From contig DVFJ01000010.1 in the NCBI GenBank assembly GCA_018713325.1, positions 1 through 39,053 on the forward strand: a DNA stretch of 39,053 nucleotides, read 5' to 3'. Within the stretch, counting starts at the first letter, position 1. Each line of letters begins with the position of its first letter. Shown here one piece after another: positions 14,753 through 23,789 of this stretch. A program made the translations under genes and the position numbers. The stretch is from Candidatus Onthenecus intestinigallinarum (GTDB lineage Bacteria > Bacillota > Clostridia > Christensenellales > Aristaeellaceae). Under the pieces are notes generated by a model. The model worked only from the letters and a program-made list of their open reading frames with translations. It was not told the origin of the DNA and did not search any database.

Positions 14753-15502
14753 ATGTCAGGCCATTCCAAGTGGGCAAACATCAAGAATAAAAAGGGCAAG
14801 GCCGATGCGGCGCGCGGCAAGATCTTTACCAAGATCGGTCGCGAGATCGCCATCGCCGTGCGCGACGGCGGCAGCAACCCCGACTCCAACAGCAAGCTGC
14901 GCGACGTCATCGCCAAGGCGAAGGCCAACAACATGCCCAACGATAACATCAAGCGCTCCATCCTCAAGGCGGCGGGCGAGCTGGGCAGCGTCAGCTACGA
15001 GGAGATCACCTACGAGGGCTACGCGCCCGGCGGCATGGCGGTCATCGTCACCACCGTCACGGACAACCGCAACCGCACCGCCTCCGACATCCGCCACATC
15101 TTCGACAAGAACGGCGGCTCGCTGGGCACGAACGGCTGCGTCTCCTACATGTTCGACAACGTCGGCCTGATCGTCATCGAGCGCAAGCCCGGCATGGACG
15201 AGGACGACGTGATGATGGCCGCGCTGGATGCCGGCGCGTCCGACGTGCAGGCGCAGGACGACTGCTTTGAGGTCACCACGGCCGTCGCGGACTTCTCCTC
15301 CGTGCGCGAGAACCTCGAAAAGCAGGGCTTCAACTTCCTGTCCGCGGAGCTGACCATGATCCCGCAGACCACCAACCCCATCGACGATCCGGAGACGGTC
15401 GCCAAGATCCAGAAGCTGCTGGAGATGCTCGACGACCTGGACGACGTGCAGGACGTCTACCACAACGGCGAGCTGCCCGAAGAGGAAGACGAGGACGACT
15501 GA
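14753..15502 (+). CDS. yebC: YebC/TACO1 family protein
   Basis: The 249-residue protein begins [19 protein letters not shown], the invariant start of the YebC family, and keeps [25 protein letters not shown] and the [11 protein letters not shown] region. Members were long annotated as transcriptional regulators (PmpR); more recent work ties them to translation of difficult proline motifs. They are cytoplasmic. A strongly acidic C-terminal end is present. ATG 14753 has GGGAGG at ideal distance. It is a single-gene unit with a strong terminator at 15526. Confidence 0.96.
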   Translation: MSGHSKWANIKNKKGKADAARGKIFTKIGREIAIAVRDGGSNPDSNSKLRDVIAKAKANNMPNDNIKRSILKAAGELGSVSYEEITYEGYAPGGMAVIVTTVTDNRNRTASDIRHIFDKNGGSLGTNGCVSYMFDNVGLIVIERKPGMDEDDVMMAALDAGASDVQAQDDCFEVTTAVADFSSVRENLEKQGFNFLSAELTMIPQTTNPIDDPETVAKIQKLLEMLDDLDDVQDVYHNGELPEEEDEDD

Positions 15503-15525
15503 TCCCGTCCGCAGGGCAATATACA

Positions 15526-15571
15526 GGCGCTCCGGCATCCCGTTGCAAAACGGGATGCCGAAGCGCCTTTT
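15526..15571. terminator. Strong terminator between yebC and the GT-C operon
   Basis: Two arms of about 19 bases (GGCGCTCCGGCATCCCGTT and its near-exact complement) enclose a GCAA tetraloop and are followed by TTTT on the plus strand. It also lies just beyond the last gene of the convergent minus-strand operon and may serve both. Confidence 0.85.
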
Positions 15572-15583
15572 CTGTATGGCCCG

Positions 15584-17284
15584 TCAGGGCTGTTCCAGCA
15601 CGCCGTAGACGGCCACGGAGCTGAGCACGCAGTAGTCGCCAAACTCCGCGCAGTTGTAGGCGTCGTAGTCAAAGGCATCGATCTCCCCATAGCCGCCCAC
15701 ATAGACCGCATTGGACGCCGGATCGGGCGCGAGGGAGGGGAAGTAGACCACCTCGAACCCGTCCGTCTGCCCGGCCGGCACGTCCAGGGCAAAGCACGCA
15801 TAGGCGCGCGCCGTCAGCTCGGGCTGGACGGTCGGGTGCAGCTCTTTGGTCACGTAGAGCGTGTCCGGCTCCAGCGCGCGCGCATATTCGATGGCCTCGA
15901 CCAGCCCCTCGCGGTACTGGCCTTCGGTCGTGTACATGTACTCCTCGTCGAAATAGGCGCTCGCCATGGGCAGCGACGCGGCCACCACCAGGGCGGCGAC
16001 GGCCGGCAGGCCCAGGCGCAGCTTGCGCGCGACCGCCCACATGCCCGCGGACGCGACCAGGGCGACGGCCGCCGGTACGAAGTACATCTCCTGGCTGTCA
16101 AAGCCGGTGAACAGCAGGAACAGCGCGAGCGAGGCGCCCAGCAGCGCCAGGGGCATGCCCGCCCCGCGACGCCCTGGCCGCAGGCGCGCGGCCAGCGCGC
16201 ACGCGCCCACGGCCAGGAACGGAACGAGGAAGGCGTAGGCGGATTCCTGATTCCACAGCGTCCAGATGCCGGAGGGCGTGTATTCATCCGTGTGGATGTT
16301 GAGCAGCAGGTAGCCGACGAACTCAATGAAGCCCTGACGCACGGCCTCCCATGCGGCGCTCCAGCCGCCGGCAAAGGCGAAGCGCGTCAGGAAGGACGGG
16401 ACGTCGAAGCGCTCGATCTCCAGGCCGAGCAGCCGGAAGGGCTCAAGCCCAAGGAGATTGACCGCCGCGACGCACAGCGCGGGCACGGACAGGAGCAGGA
16501 AGAGCGCGGCGCTTGCGGCGATATGCCTCTTGGCAAATCCCCGGCGTGCCAGGGAGACGGCATAGCCGGCCAGCACCAGGGGCGCGAGCAACCAGGCAAC
16601 GTCGACGGTGTACATGCATGCGGCCAGCGCAGCCGCGCCGCCGTACAGGCGTGCGTGCGGCCTTCGCGACGGCAGAACGCCGCCGAGCAGGAACGCGCCG
16701 AGCAACAGACAGAAGAGCAGCGCATGCGCGGGCGTGGCGAAGCGCGCGCTCATGAACGCCCAGGGGGAGAGGCCGCCCAGCAGCAGCACGAGCAGTGCGC
16801 AGGACCGGCCGCAGGCGCGGCGCATCAGGCCGGCCATCAGCGCGAGCGAGCCCATGGACAGCAGCAGGGCCGGCAGCCGCACGGCCAGCACGGTCATGCC
16901 CAATGCCTGCACGAACGGCGCGGTCAGCAGCGGCGTGAGGATGCCCATCGAAGGCAGCGAACCGGCGCCCTTGAGAAAGGGCGGCAGGAAGCTGCCGGAT
17001 AGGTCGCGTCCCGTGCAGATCAAAAAGCGCGCGTTGACGGCGATGAACGCCTCGTCCGCGCTCAGGCCGCCGGGCAGCCGGGTCAGCCACAGGGCGCGCA
17101 GGGCCAATGCGGGCAGCGCGGCCAGCGCGCACAGCACGAGAAAGCGTCGTTGCAGCAGGCGTGCGCAGGCCGCGCGCAGGCGCGAGAGCAGCGGCAGGCG
17201 CGCGAGCGCGCCCGTGACGGGCGGAGATGCAGCCGCCAGACAGAGCGCAAAGGCCGCCAGCGCCAGGAAAACGTCAAGCGTCAT
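15584..17284 (-). CDS. GT-C-like polytopic membrane protein, type II, second copy
   Basis: A 566-residue protein with about 11-12 membrane segments and a C-terminal extracytoplasmic region of roughly 130 residues. Its first outer loop has LSADEAF, an acidic pair of the kind used by GT-C glycosyltransferases (ArnT/PMT, GT39/GT83-like), and SPWAFMSARF matches the SPWHxMxSR segment of its neighbours. It would transfer a sugar or similar group from a polyprenyl donor to an acceptor outside the membrane; that is family inference. It resembles the protein at 19064-20755 (LAVRLPA, EYARAxxP, terminal FDxDAY). Its ATG overlaps the upstream stop by four bases. Last gene of the operon. Confidence 0.75.
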   Translation of the reverse strand: MTLDVFLALAAFALCLAAASPPVTGALARLPLLSRLRAACARLLQRRFLVLCALAALPALALRALWLTRLPGGLSADEAFIAVNARFLICTGRDLSGSFLPPFLKGAGSLPSMGILTPLLTAPFVQALGMTVLAVRLPALLLSMGSLALMAGLMRRACGRSCALLVLLLGGLSPWAFMSARFATPAHALLFCLLLGAFLLGGVLPSRRPHARLYGGAAALAACMYTVDVAWLLAPLVLAGYAVSLARRGFAKRHIAASAALFLLLSVPALCVAAVNLLGLEPFRLLGLEIERFDVPSFLTRFAFAGGWSAAWEAVRQGFIEFVGYLLLNIHTDEYTPSGIWTLWNQESAYAFLVPFLAVGACALAARLRPGRRGAGMPLALLGASLALFLLFTGFDSQEMYFVPAAVALVASAGMWAVARKLRLGLPAVAALVVAASLPMASAYFDEEYMYTTEGQYREGLVEAIEYARALEPDTLYVTKELHPTVQPELTARAYACFALDVPAGQTDGFEVVYFPSLAPDPASNAVYVGGYGEIDAFDYDAYNCAEFGDYCVLSSVAVYGVLEQP

Positions 17285-19059
17285 GAGGCATCGCCCCCTT
17301 CCATGAGCAGGTCCTGCGGCATGAATTGCGTCGGATAGGCCAGCGCGCCGTCATAGAAGCGCATCAGCGTAAAGCCCTCCGCATCAAACGTCTCCAGATC
17401 GGACGGACGCAGCACGTACGCGGCGTTTTCCTCCACGTCGTATTCGAACGCCCAGTCCGATTCGCCCCAGTATTCGTAGGTGTCCACGTACATCTTGCCC
17501 GAGGGCAGCGGCTCCTCGCCGCGCCACTGCGCCGCGGTGATGCCGTGGAAGTAGAGCACGCGCAGCTCGGCGGCGGTGAATTCGTCCTCATCGTCGCCGA
17601 CGCGGATGTACATGTGCTCAAAGGGCAGATCCCGGGCCGCGATCAGCGCGTTCGTCTCGCCGTAGCGGGTGGTGACGGTGTTGCCGTCGCCGAGGGTCCG
17701 TTCGCCAAAGAGCGTGACGCCGCAGCCGACGGCCGCCACCAGGTACATCAGCGCGACCGGCAGCGCGAAGATCCGCACCCGCCGGCAGATGAAGCGCAGC
17801 GCATAGCAGGCGAGCAACAGCAGCGGGAAATAGCTGCCGTTGATGCGCCATATGTGCCCGCCGACCGTGCAAAGGCCTGCGAAGAACATGCTGGCCATCA
17901 GCGCGAGCAGGATGTACCCCTCCGTCACGCGCAGCCCATCCGCCGTACACGCTTCTCCGCGCAGCATGCCCGTGCGCCGCCGCCGCCACAGCAGCAGCCC
18001 GCCCAGCAGCATCATCGGCCCGGTGAATGTGAACAGCGTGTGATAGCCGCGCACGGAGAAGTTCTCCGCAAAGCCGCGCTGCAGCAGTGTGTTGTCCAGA
18101 TACTGCGTGAGGTCGCCGAACAGGCGCTGAAAGAAGGGCTCATTGGCAAAGAAGATGATGTCCTGCTTGCGCTCGGACTCGCTGAAGAACTGCATCGTGA
18201 TCGGGCCTAGGCGCATCGTCTCCCAGCCGAAGGTGTTGACCGCCATGGTCATCAGCAATGGACCGGCGACGACCAGGTAGATGCCCACGCAGGCGAGCAG
18301 CTGCAATGGACGGACCTTGCCGCGCAGAAGCAGATAGGCCGCCAGCGCCACGAGCAGCACCGGCACGCTGTAGACCGCGATGCCGTACGTGTACATCGTC
18401 AGCCCGAACAGCGCCATGGACACATACAGCATCGGCCGGCGCCCAAGCCCCGCGGCCAGCGCGTCGCAGGAGAAGAGCAGCATCAGCGAGAACGTGTTGG
18501 CGTCGATCGACCAGCGGGAGAGCATGATGTGCCACGGACAGACCGCGCAAAACCACAGCGCGATCAGCGCATAGCCGCGCCCTGCAATGCGGCGCGCAAA
18601 GTCCCACAGCACGACGAGCGACGCGAGCGCAAGCAGCAGCATCGGCAGGCGCAGCGCGACGAGCGAGGGCTCCATGAAGCGCAGAAACAGCGAGGAGAAG
18701 TAGGCCAGGAACGCGCTCTGCTGGCCGTATCCCCAGCCCCAGAGCATCGCCGGCAGCGACGTGCCGAACCGGTCCGTCCCGTAAAGCGCGAGGGCGTAGG
18801 CGTCCACGCCCGACATCACCTCGTCGCACTGCGCGCCGGCGGGAAGGTTCGGCCAGCGGTACAGGCGCAGGAACAGCGCCGCGGCCATCGCCAGCGCAAA
18901 CAGCAGCCAGTAGCGCCGGCGCGCCAGCCGGTGCAGCGCATCCCCGGCCGCGCGCAGCGGACGCAGCGCGTTCAGCCGCGCGCAGCAGCGGTCGCTCAGG
19001 GACAGGCAAAAGAGCACGATCAGCGCAAAGCCAAAGACAAACCCGGTCAGACCCGGCAT
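17281..19059 (-). CDS. GT-C-like polytopic membrane protein, type I, second copy
   Basis: A 592-residue multi-pass protein with a C-terminal extracytoplasmic domain. Hallmarks are AQCDEVMSGVDAY in the first outer loop, GWGYGQQSAFLAY, CPWHIMLSRW, and the stretch NTFGWETMRLGPITMQFF; the C-terminal part has DLPFEHMY and VEENAAYV. It is clearly paralogous to the protein at 20752-22527, which shares all of these in the same order, and less to the type II neighbours. GT-C glycosyltransferase function is inferred. The start is ATG 19059, nine bases after AAGGAG, lying four bases past the stop of the previous gene; a longer frame to 19164 lacks support. Confidence 0.75.
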   Translation of the reverse strand: MPGLTGFVFGFALIVLFCLSLSDRCCARLNALRPLRAAGDALHRLARRRYWLLFALAMAAALFLRLYRWPNLPAGAQCDEVMSGVDAYALALYGTDRFGTSLPAMLWGWGYGQQSAFLAYFSSLFLRFMEPSLVALRLPMLLLALASLVVLWDFARRIAGRGYALIALWFCAVCPWHIMLSRWSIDANTFSLMLLFSCDALAAGLGRRPMLYVSMALFGLTMYTYGIAVYSVPVLLVALAAYLLLRGKVRPLQLLACVGIYLVVAGPLLMTMAVNTFGWETMRLGPITMQFFSESERKQDIIFFANEPFFQRLFGDLTQYLDNTLLQRGFAENFSVRGYHTLFTFTGPMMLLGGLLLWRRRRTGMLRGEACTADGLRVTEGYILLALMASMFFAGLCTVGGHIWRINGSYFPLLLLACYALRFICRRVRIFALPVALMYLVAAVGCGVTLFGERTLGDGNTVTTRYGETNALIAARDLPFEHMYIRVGDDEDEFTAAELRVLYFHGITAAQWRGEEPLPSGKMYVDTYEYWGESDWAFEYDVEENAAYVLRPSDLETFDAEGFTLMRFYDGALAYPTQFMPQDLLMEGGDAS

Positions 19060-19063
19060 GCGG

Positions 19064-20755
19064 TCACGCTCCTTCCGAATCGCCTGCACCGGCCGCGCCC
19101 GCCTCCAGGGGCGTAAACACGGTATACAGGCCAAAGTCCTGGATGTCGTAGGCATCCCAGTCAAAGTAGTCCAGATCGTTCATCGACGCGAGATAGACCG
19201 TGCCCTCGACGGGGGAGAGATCGCGGCCGGAAAGGCCGGCCACCTGCACGGGCGCGCCATCGCCGACGGACGCATCCGCCGGCAGATCCAGCGCAAAGCG
19301 CGCCATCGCCTCGCCCAGGTGCTGCGAGTCGACGCACGGGTAGAGCGCGTTGGTCACAATGATATGCTCCGGCGCCTGCGCCCGCGCGTACTCGGCGGCG
19401 GGCATGAAACCGGCGCGAAACTCCGATTCGACGCTGTAGACGAAGTCCTCGCCGTAGACCGCCGGAACGAGCGCAAGCGTCGCGGCGGCATAGAGCGCGC
19501 ACAGCGCCGGCGTCCCGACCAGGCGCAGGCGGCGGCTGATCTCCGAGGCGCACAGCGCCGCCAGCAGCGCAGTGGGCAGCAGCAGCGGCAGCATGTGCTC
19601 AATGCTCACGGTCGGGCACAGCAGCCGCGGCAGCGCGCAGGCGGCAAAGAGCATCGCCAGCAGCGCAAAGCGCGCGCGTCCCGCGCGGGCGCGGCTGAGG
19701 GCGCACAGCAGGCCGCCTGCCAGCAGCGGCAGCGTGAACAGAAACACGAGCCCGCCCTCATAGGGGATGTACGCATTGGTGCCGCCGAACTCATCCAGCT
19801 TCACCGCGCACACGAGCCACTCCAGCAGCGAGACGGCCGTGCCCTCCAGCGCGTCGAAGGAGAAGCCCTGGGAGAAGATCGTGGTCAGCGTCTGGGGCGC
19901 GGTGGGCAGCCGCGGGATGGTCGCCAGCAGCAGGCGGAACGACGGCAGATCCAGCGCGTTGACCGCAATGGTGCACAGCGCGGGCAGCAAGACGAGCAGG
20001 AACAGCAAAAGCCCCGGCAGCAGACGGCGAAGCGGCACGCGCCGCACGAGCGGAAGGTAGAGCACGGCAAAGAGCTGCATGGCGGGCGCAACGAGCCACA
20101 GCCCGTCGCTCACGTACATCGAAAGCCCCAGCGCGACGCCCGCCGCCGTGTAGCGGCCGCAGGCGAGCAGCAGCGCGCACAGCGCGACCATGCACAGCGC
20201 GGCCATGCCGGCGTTCAGAAAGCGCGAGGCCATCACATGCCAGGGAGAGAGCGCAAGCGCCAGCAGCGCAAACAGCGCCATGCGCCGGCCGCCGATCCGG
20301 CGGGCCAGCAGATAGGACAGCGCGAGCGAGAGCAGCGCGATGAGCTGTGCGGGCAGGCGCACGGCCAGCTCCGTCATGCCCAGCAGCGCGGTGAACGGCG
20401 CGGTCAGCAGCGGCAGCAGCGGGCCCATCGCGGTGCTCGAAGCGTAGCCTGGCAGGAAGGCGGGGAAGGGCACGCCGGACAGGTCCGCGCCCGTGCCCAG
20501 CAGCGCCCGCCCCTGCACGGCGATCAGCATTTCGTCCGCACCGATGCCGGGCAGCGCCTGGCACACGCGCAGCGCGAGCGCGGCTGCGAGCAGCAGCGCA
20601 AACAGCGGCCATTCGAGGCGCGAGAGCAGCCGGTCGCTCCCGGCGCGCAGCCGGCGCAGCGGACCCATGCGGTCCAGCGCGCCGCATACGGCGGGCGACG
20701 CGCCCAGCGCGCAGAGCAGACACGCCGCCGCCAGAAATGAAAGGCTCAGAATCAT
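19064..20755 (-). CDS. GT-C-like polytopic membrane protein, type II, first copy
   Basis: A 563-residue multi-pass protein related to the one at 15584-17284. Shared features are the outer-loop acidic pair (GADEMLIAV), FTALLGMTELAVRLPA, LSPWHVMASRF, the extracytoplasmic VESEFRAGFMPAAEYAR and the terminal YFDWDAYDIQDFGLYTVF. It has about 11 membrane segments. ATG 20755 overlaps the upstream type I stop in an ATGA, with GGAGGGA just before, so the I-II pair is translationally coupled. Glycosyltransferase of GT-C fold is the best guess; donor and acceptor are unknown. Confidence 0.75.
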   Translation of the reverse strand: MILSLSFLAAACLLCALGASPAVCGALDRMGPLRRLRAGSDRLLSRLEWPLFALLLAAALALRVCQALPGIGADEMLIAVQGRALLGTGADLSGVPFPAFLPGYASSTAMGPLLPLLTAPFTALLGMTELAVRLPAQLIALLSLALSYLLARRIGGRRMALFALLALALSPWHVMASRFLNAGMAALCMVALCALLLACGRYTAAGVALGLSMYVSDGLWLVAPAMQLFAVLYLPLVRRVPLRRLLPGLLLFLLVLLPALCTIAVNALDLPSFRLLLATIPRLPTAPQTLTTIFSQGFSFDALEGTAVSLLEWLVCAVKLDEFGGTNAYIPYEGGLVFLFTLPLLAGGLLCALSRARAGRARFALLAMLFAACALPRLLCPTVSIEHMLPLLLPTALLAALCASEISRRLRLVGTPALCALYAAATLALVPAVYGEDFVYSVESEFRAGFMPAAEYARAQAPEHIIVTNALYPCVDSQHLGEAMARFALDLPADASVGDGAPVQVAGLSGRDLSPVEGTVYLASMNDLDYFDWDAYDIQDFGLYTVFTPLEAGAAGAGDSEGA

Positions 20756-22527
20756 GGCTGTCCCTCCTGTGTAGACGGCATCATCGCCTGCGGATACACC
20801 GCCGCGTAGGTGTTGAAGACCTCGATGTGGAACGCCTCGGGGTCGAACTGCTCCAGATTGGCGGCCGGGATGACATAGGCGGCGTTCTCCTCGGGATCGG
20901 GCAGATAGTCGGTGCCGTACTCCGGTGGCCACAGTTCAAACACGTCGCCGTACAGCCCGATGTCCTCGCCCTCACAGGAGAGGATCGGCGCCTCTTCATT
21001 GAACTGCGCGGGGCTCAGGCCGAACACGTACAGCAGGCGCACGGTTGGCGCATCGTAGATGTAGTAATCTGCCCCCTCGGGCGCGCCGGCGTCGAAGTAC
21101 AGGTGTTCAAAGGGCAAATCGCGGACGTAGGCAAGGGCTTCGTACTGCCCGGCGGGCGAGTCCTGCGAGTCGACGGCCGTACGCTGCTGGGCCACATAGG
21201 CCGGGAAGAAGACGCACAGCGCCGCCAGATAGACGGCCGCAAACGCGGGGATGAACGCGCGCACGCGCCGGCATACCCAGTAGACGGCGTAGGCCGCCAG
21301 CAGCACGAGCGGGTAATAGATGGCGTTGGCGCGCCAGGAGGTGACGCTGTTGGTGATGACGCAGGAGGCGAACGCGCACAGCGTCCAGCACAGCAGCAGG
21401 AACCCCGCGCGGGGCTCGAGCGATCCGGACGCGCGCGTCAGATCCGCAGTGCGGCGGTGACGCCACAGCAGCAGCAGGCCCGCGGCCAGCAGCGGCGCGC
21501 TGAAGGGATAGACCGCACCAAAGCGCGCATCCGTGCCCAGCGCCTGGGCAGACTGCCAGAACGTGACGCGCAGCGCGCACAGCAGGTTGGCAAACAGCCG
21601 GTCCATGAACGGCTCCTGCGTGAAGAAGAGGATGTCGGAGCTGCGCGTGCTCTCCTCAAAGCGCTGGCAGGTGATTGGGCCCAGTTGCACCGTCTCCCAT
21701 CCGAAGGCGTTGATGCACAGCGTCAGCACGACCGGCAGCGAGACGACGAAAAAGATCAGCGCACACACGAACGCGTCGCGCACGCGCACAAACCGGCGCG
21801 CCAGCAGATACGCGCAGCAGCAGATCAGGAGCGGCGGCACCACATAGGCCGCGACGCCGTAGCAGTACATCGACAGTGCGAAAAAGACCATCGACAGGTA
21901 CAGCGCGGGGCGGCGGCGCAGACCCAGCACGAGCAAATCCATCGAAAAGAGCAGAAAGTGGCACAGCATGTACGCGTCCAGCGCCTGCCGGCTCTGCTGG
22001 ATGTGCCAGGGCGACACCGCCAGCAGAAAGAGCGCCAGCAGCGCATAGGAGCGGCCGCACAGCCTGCGCGCGAAGTCGTAGAAGACCGCCAGCCCCGCAA
22101 GGCTGACAAGCATCGTCGGCAGGCGAACGCCCACACGGGTCAGCCCGAAAAAGCGCGTGGACAGCGACATCAGGTAGGCCATCATGGCGCTCTGCTGACC
22201 GTAGCCCCAGGCCTCCATCATCGCGGGATAGGACGTGCCGTAGTGGTCGGTCCCAAAGCGCGCCAGCGCGTAGCCGTCCACCGCGGAGAGGATGCCGTCG
22301 GTGTGGTAATTGGCTGGAATGTCCGAGAAGCCGTACAGGCGCAGGAAGAGCGCCAGCGCGAAGACGGCCGCAAGCAGCGGCCAGTAGGCGCGGCGCGACA
22401 GCCGGACCGCCGCGTCGCCTGCCGCGCGCAGGGGACGCGCGTTCAGCAGCGCAGCGGCGCGCCGGCTCGCCGCGAGCAGCAGCAGCGCGAGAACGGCCCA
22501 CAGCAGGACGGGGTAGAGGGCGGGCAT
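20752..22527 (-). CDS. GT-C-like polytopic membrane protein, type I, first copy
   Basis: A 591-residue multi-pass protein, the first of four related genes. It shares AWGYGQQSAMMAY, SPWHIQQSRQ, NAFGWETVQLGPITCQRF, DLPFEHLY and PEENAAYV with the other type I copy. In the first outer loop it reads NYHTDGILSAVDGY: the Asp is kept but the following Glu, present in the other three, is Gly. If that Glu is catalytic the protein may be altered or inactive. The ATG at 22527 lies 32 bases after the ATP-grasp gene stop, with GAAAGG somewhat far upstream. Function inferred only from fold. Confidence 0.72.
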   Translation of the reverse strand: MPALYPVLLWAVLALLLLAASRRAAALLNARPLRAAGDAAVRLSRRAYWPLLAAVFALALFLRLYGFSDIPANYHTDGILSAVDGYALARFGTDHYGTSYPAMMEAWGYGQQSAMMAYLMSLSTRFFGLTRVGVRLPTMLVSLAGLAVFYDFARRLCGRSYALLALFLLAVSPWHIQQSRQALDAYMLCHFLLFSMDLLVLGLRRRPALYLSMVFFALSMYCYGVAAYVVPPLLICCCAYLLARRFVRVRDAFVCALIFFVVSLPVVLTLCINAFGWETVQLGPITCQRFEESTRSSDILFFTQEPFMDRLFANLLCALRVTFWQSAQALGTDARFGAVYPFSAPLLAAGLLLLWRHRRTADLTRASGSLEPRAGFLLLCWTLCAFASCVITNSVTSWRANAIYYPLVLLAAYAVYWVCRRVRAFIPAFAAVYLAALCVFFPAYVAQQRTAVDSQDSPAGQYEALAYVRDLPFEHLYFDAGAPEGADYYIYDAPTVRLLYVFGLSPAQFNEEAPILSCEGEDIGLYGDVFELWPPEYGTDYLPDPEENAAYVIPAANLEQFDPEAFHIEVFNTYAAVYPQAMMPSTQEGQP

Positions 22528-22559
22528 GGGAAATCACAGCCTTTCGGAAGGGCGTCTTT

Positions 22560-23756
22560 TCATTCGTGTGCGAGCTCCAGCGCGTCGCGGAAGAAGGCGT
22601 TCATGCGCTCCTCATCCTTGAAGCGTGCGATGAAGACGTATTTGCCCATGCCGGCGGCCAGCACGTCCGGCAGCGTCTCGCATTGCATCAGGTCGCCTGC
22701 GTAGCGCTGGCGCAGCGCGTCCTGCGAGAGCAGGTACGGCTTGCCCTCCTGGCGGCCGACGAAGGCGCAGAAGTACTTCTCCGGCCAGTCGGGCTGGCGG
22801 TTCTCGTCGTAGCAGATCATGTCCGCATAGATGCGGTAGACGTCCGTGCTCAGGGCATAGTTGTACATGTCCGGCGTGAAGCCGCCGCAGGGCCGCATGT
22901 TGACCTCCAGGCCGACGATCGTGCCCGCGCGCCCCAGAAAGGGATGGTCGTCCCACAGGCGGAAGAACTCAAAGTGCACGAAGCGCGAGCGCGCGCCGAA
23001 CGCCTTGACGCAGCGGCGGCCCGCGTCGCGCAGGTCGTCGGGCAGGCGCGGCAGGATGGTGAAGTGCTGGTGGTCGCCCGTGTTGACGGCATCCATGATC
23101 GAATAGGGCACGTAGTCGCCGCTCTCAAACAGCGGCTCGCCGCGCGAGTCGAGGATCGCGTCGTAGGAGCAGATGGCGCCGTTGACGAACTCCTCCATCA
23201 CATAGGGCACGGGCGGCAGGTCCGCAAAGAATCCGCACAGCGCCGCGTCGTCCTCCAGCTTGTAGGTCGCGCATGCGCCCACGCCGTTGTCCGGCTTGAC
23301 GACGACGGGATAGCCGACCTGCTCAATGAACGCGCGCGCGGCGTCGAGCGTCGTCACGTGGTGCAGCCGTGCGGTGGGAACACCCGCCTGCTGGTAGCAG
23401 GCCTTCATCAGGCTCTTGCGCTTCACGCGCGGCATGTCCTCGGGCATGAAGCCGGAGGTGATGTGGAACGCCTCGCGCAGGCGCGCGTCCTGCTCCAGCC
23501 AGTATTCGTTGTTCGACTCGAGCCAGTCGATGCGCCCGTGGTGGTGGATAAAGTACGCCACGGCGCGAAAGACGGACTCATAGTCCTCTAGGCTGTCCAC
23601 GCGGTAGTAGTCGGTCAATGCCCCGCGCAGCGTCGGGCTCAGCTGCTCGTAGGGGGTGTCGGCGATGCCCAGCACCGTGACGCCGTGATCGCGCAGCGCG
23701 GTGCAGAAGCGCTCATAGTTGGATGGAAAGTGAGGCGAGATGAAGACGAAATTCAT
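22560..23756 (-). CDS. ATP-grasp ligase-like protein
   Basis: ATP-grasp enzymes join a carboxylate to an amine (or similar) through an acyl phosphate. The 398-residue protein has a Rossmann-like N-terminus starting MNFVFISPHFPSNYERF, a central domain with the ATP-binding Lys154 in VVVKPDNGVG and VMEEFVNGA at 187-195, and metal-ligand residues in LEVNMRPCGG (Glu284, Asn286, Arg288). It resembles carbamoyl-phosphate-synthase-like or amino-acid-ligase proteins, but the substrate cannot be read. It sits between a phosphodiesterase (33-base gap) and the first GT-C gene (32-base gap), suggesting co-expression. ATG 23756 is nine bases from GGGAG; the ATG six bases earlier is too close. Confidence 0.82.
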   Translation of the reverse strand: MNFVFISPHFPSNYERFCTALRDHGVTVLGIADTPYEQLSPTLRGALTDYYRVDSLEDYESVFRAVAYFIHHHGRIDWLESNNEYWLEQDARLREAFHITSGFMPEDMPRVKRKSLMKACYQQAGVPTARLHHVTTLDAARAFIEQVGYPVVVKPDNGVGACATYKLEDDAALCGFFADLPPVPYVMEEFVNGAICSYDAILDSRGEPLFESGDYVPYSIMDAVNTGDHQHFTILPRLPDDLRDAGRRCVKAFGARSRFVHFEFFRLWDDHPFLGRAGTIVGLEVNMRPCGGFTPDMYNYALSTDVYRIYADMICYDENRQPDWPEKYFCAFVGRQEGKPYLLSQDALRQRYAGDLMQCETLPDVLAAGMGKYVFIARFKDEERMNAFFRDALELAHE

Positions 23757-23789
23757 GTACATCGGCTCCCTTATCGACGTGGTATGAGA

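Noticed and set aside
20737-22704. Long plus-strand frames opposite the GT-C genes (also 15836-17002 and 19058-20740)
   Set aside because: Gln/Arg-rich composition and no recognisable domain; they mirror codon bias of the real membrane proteins.
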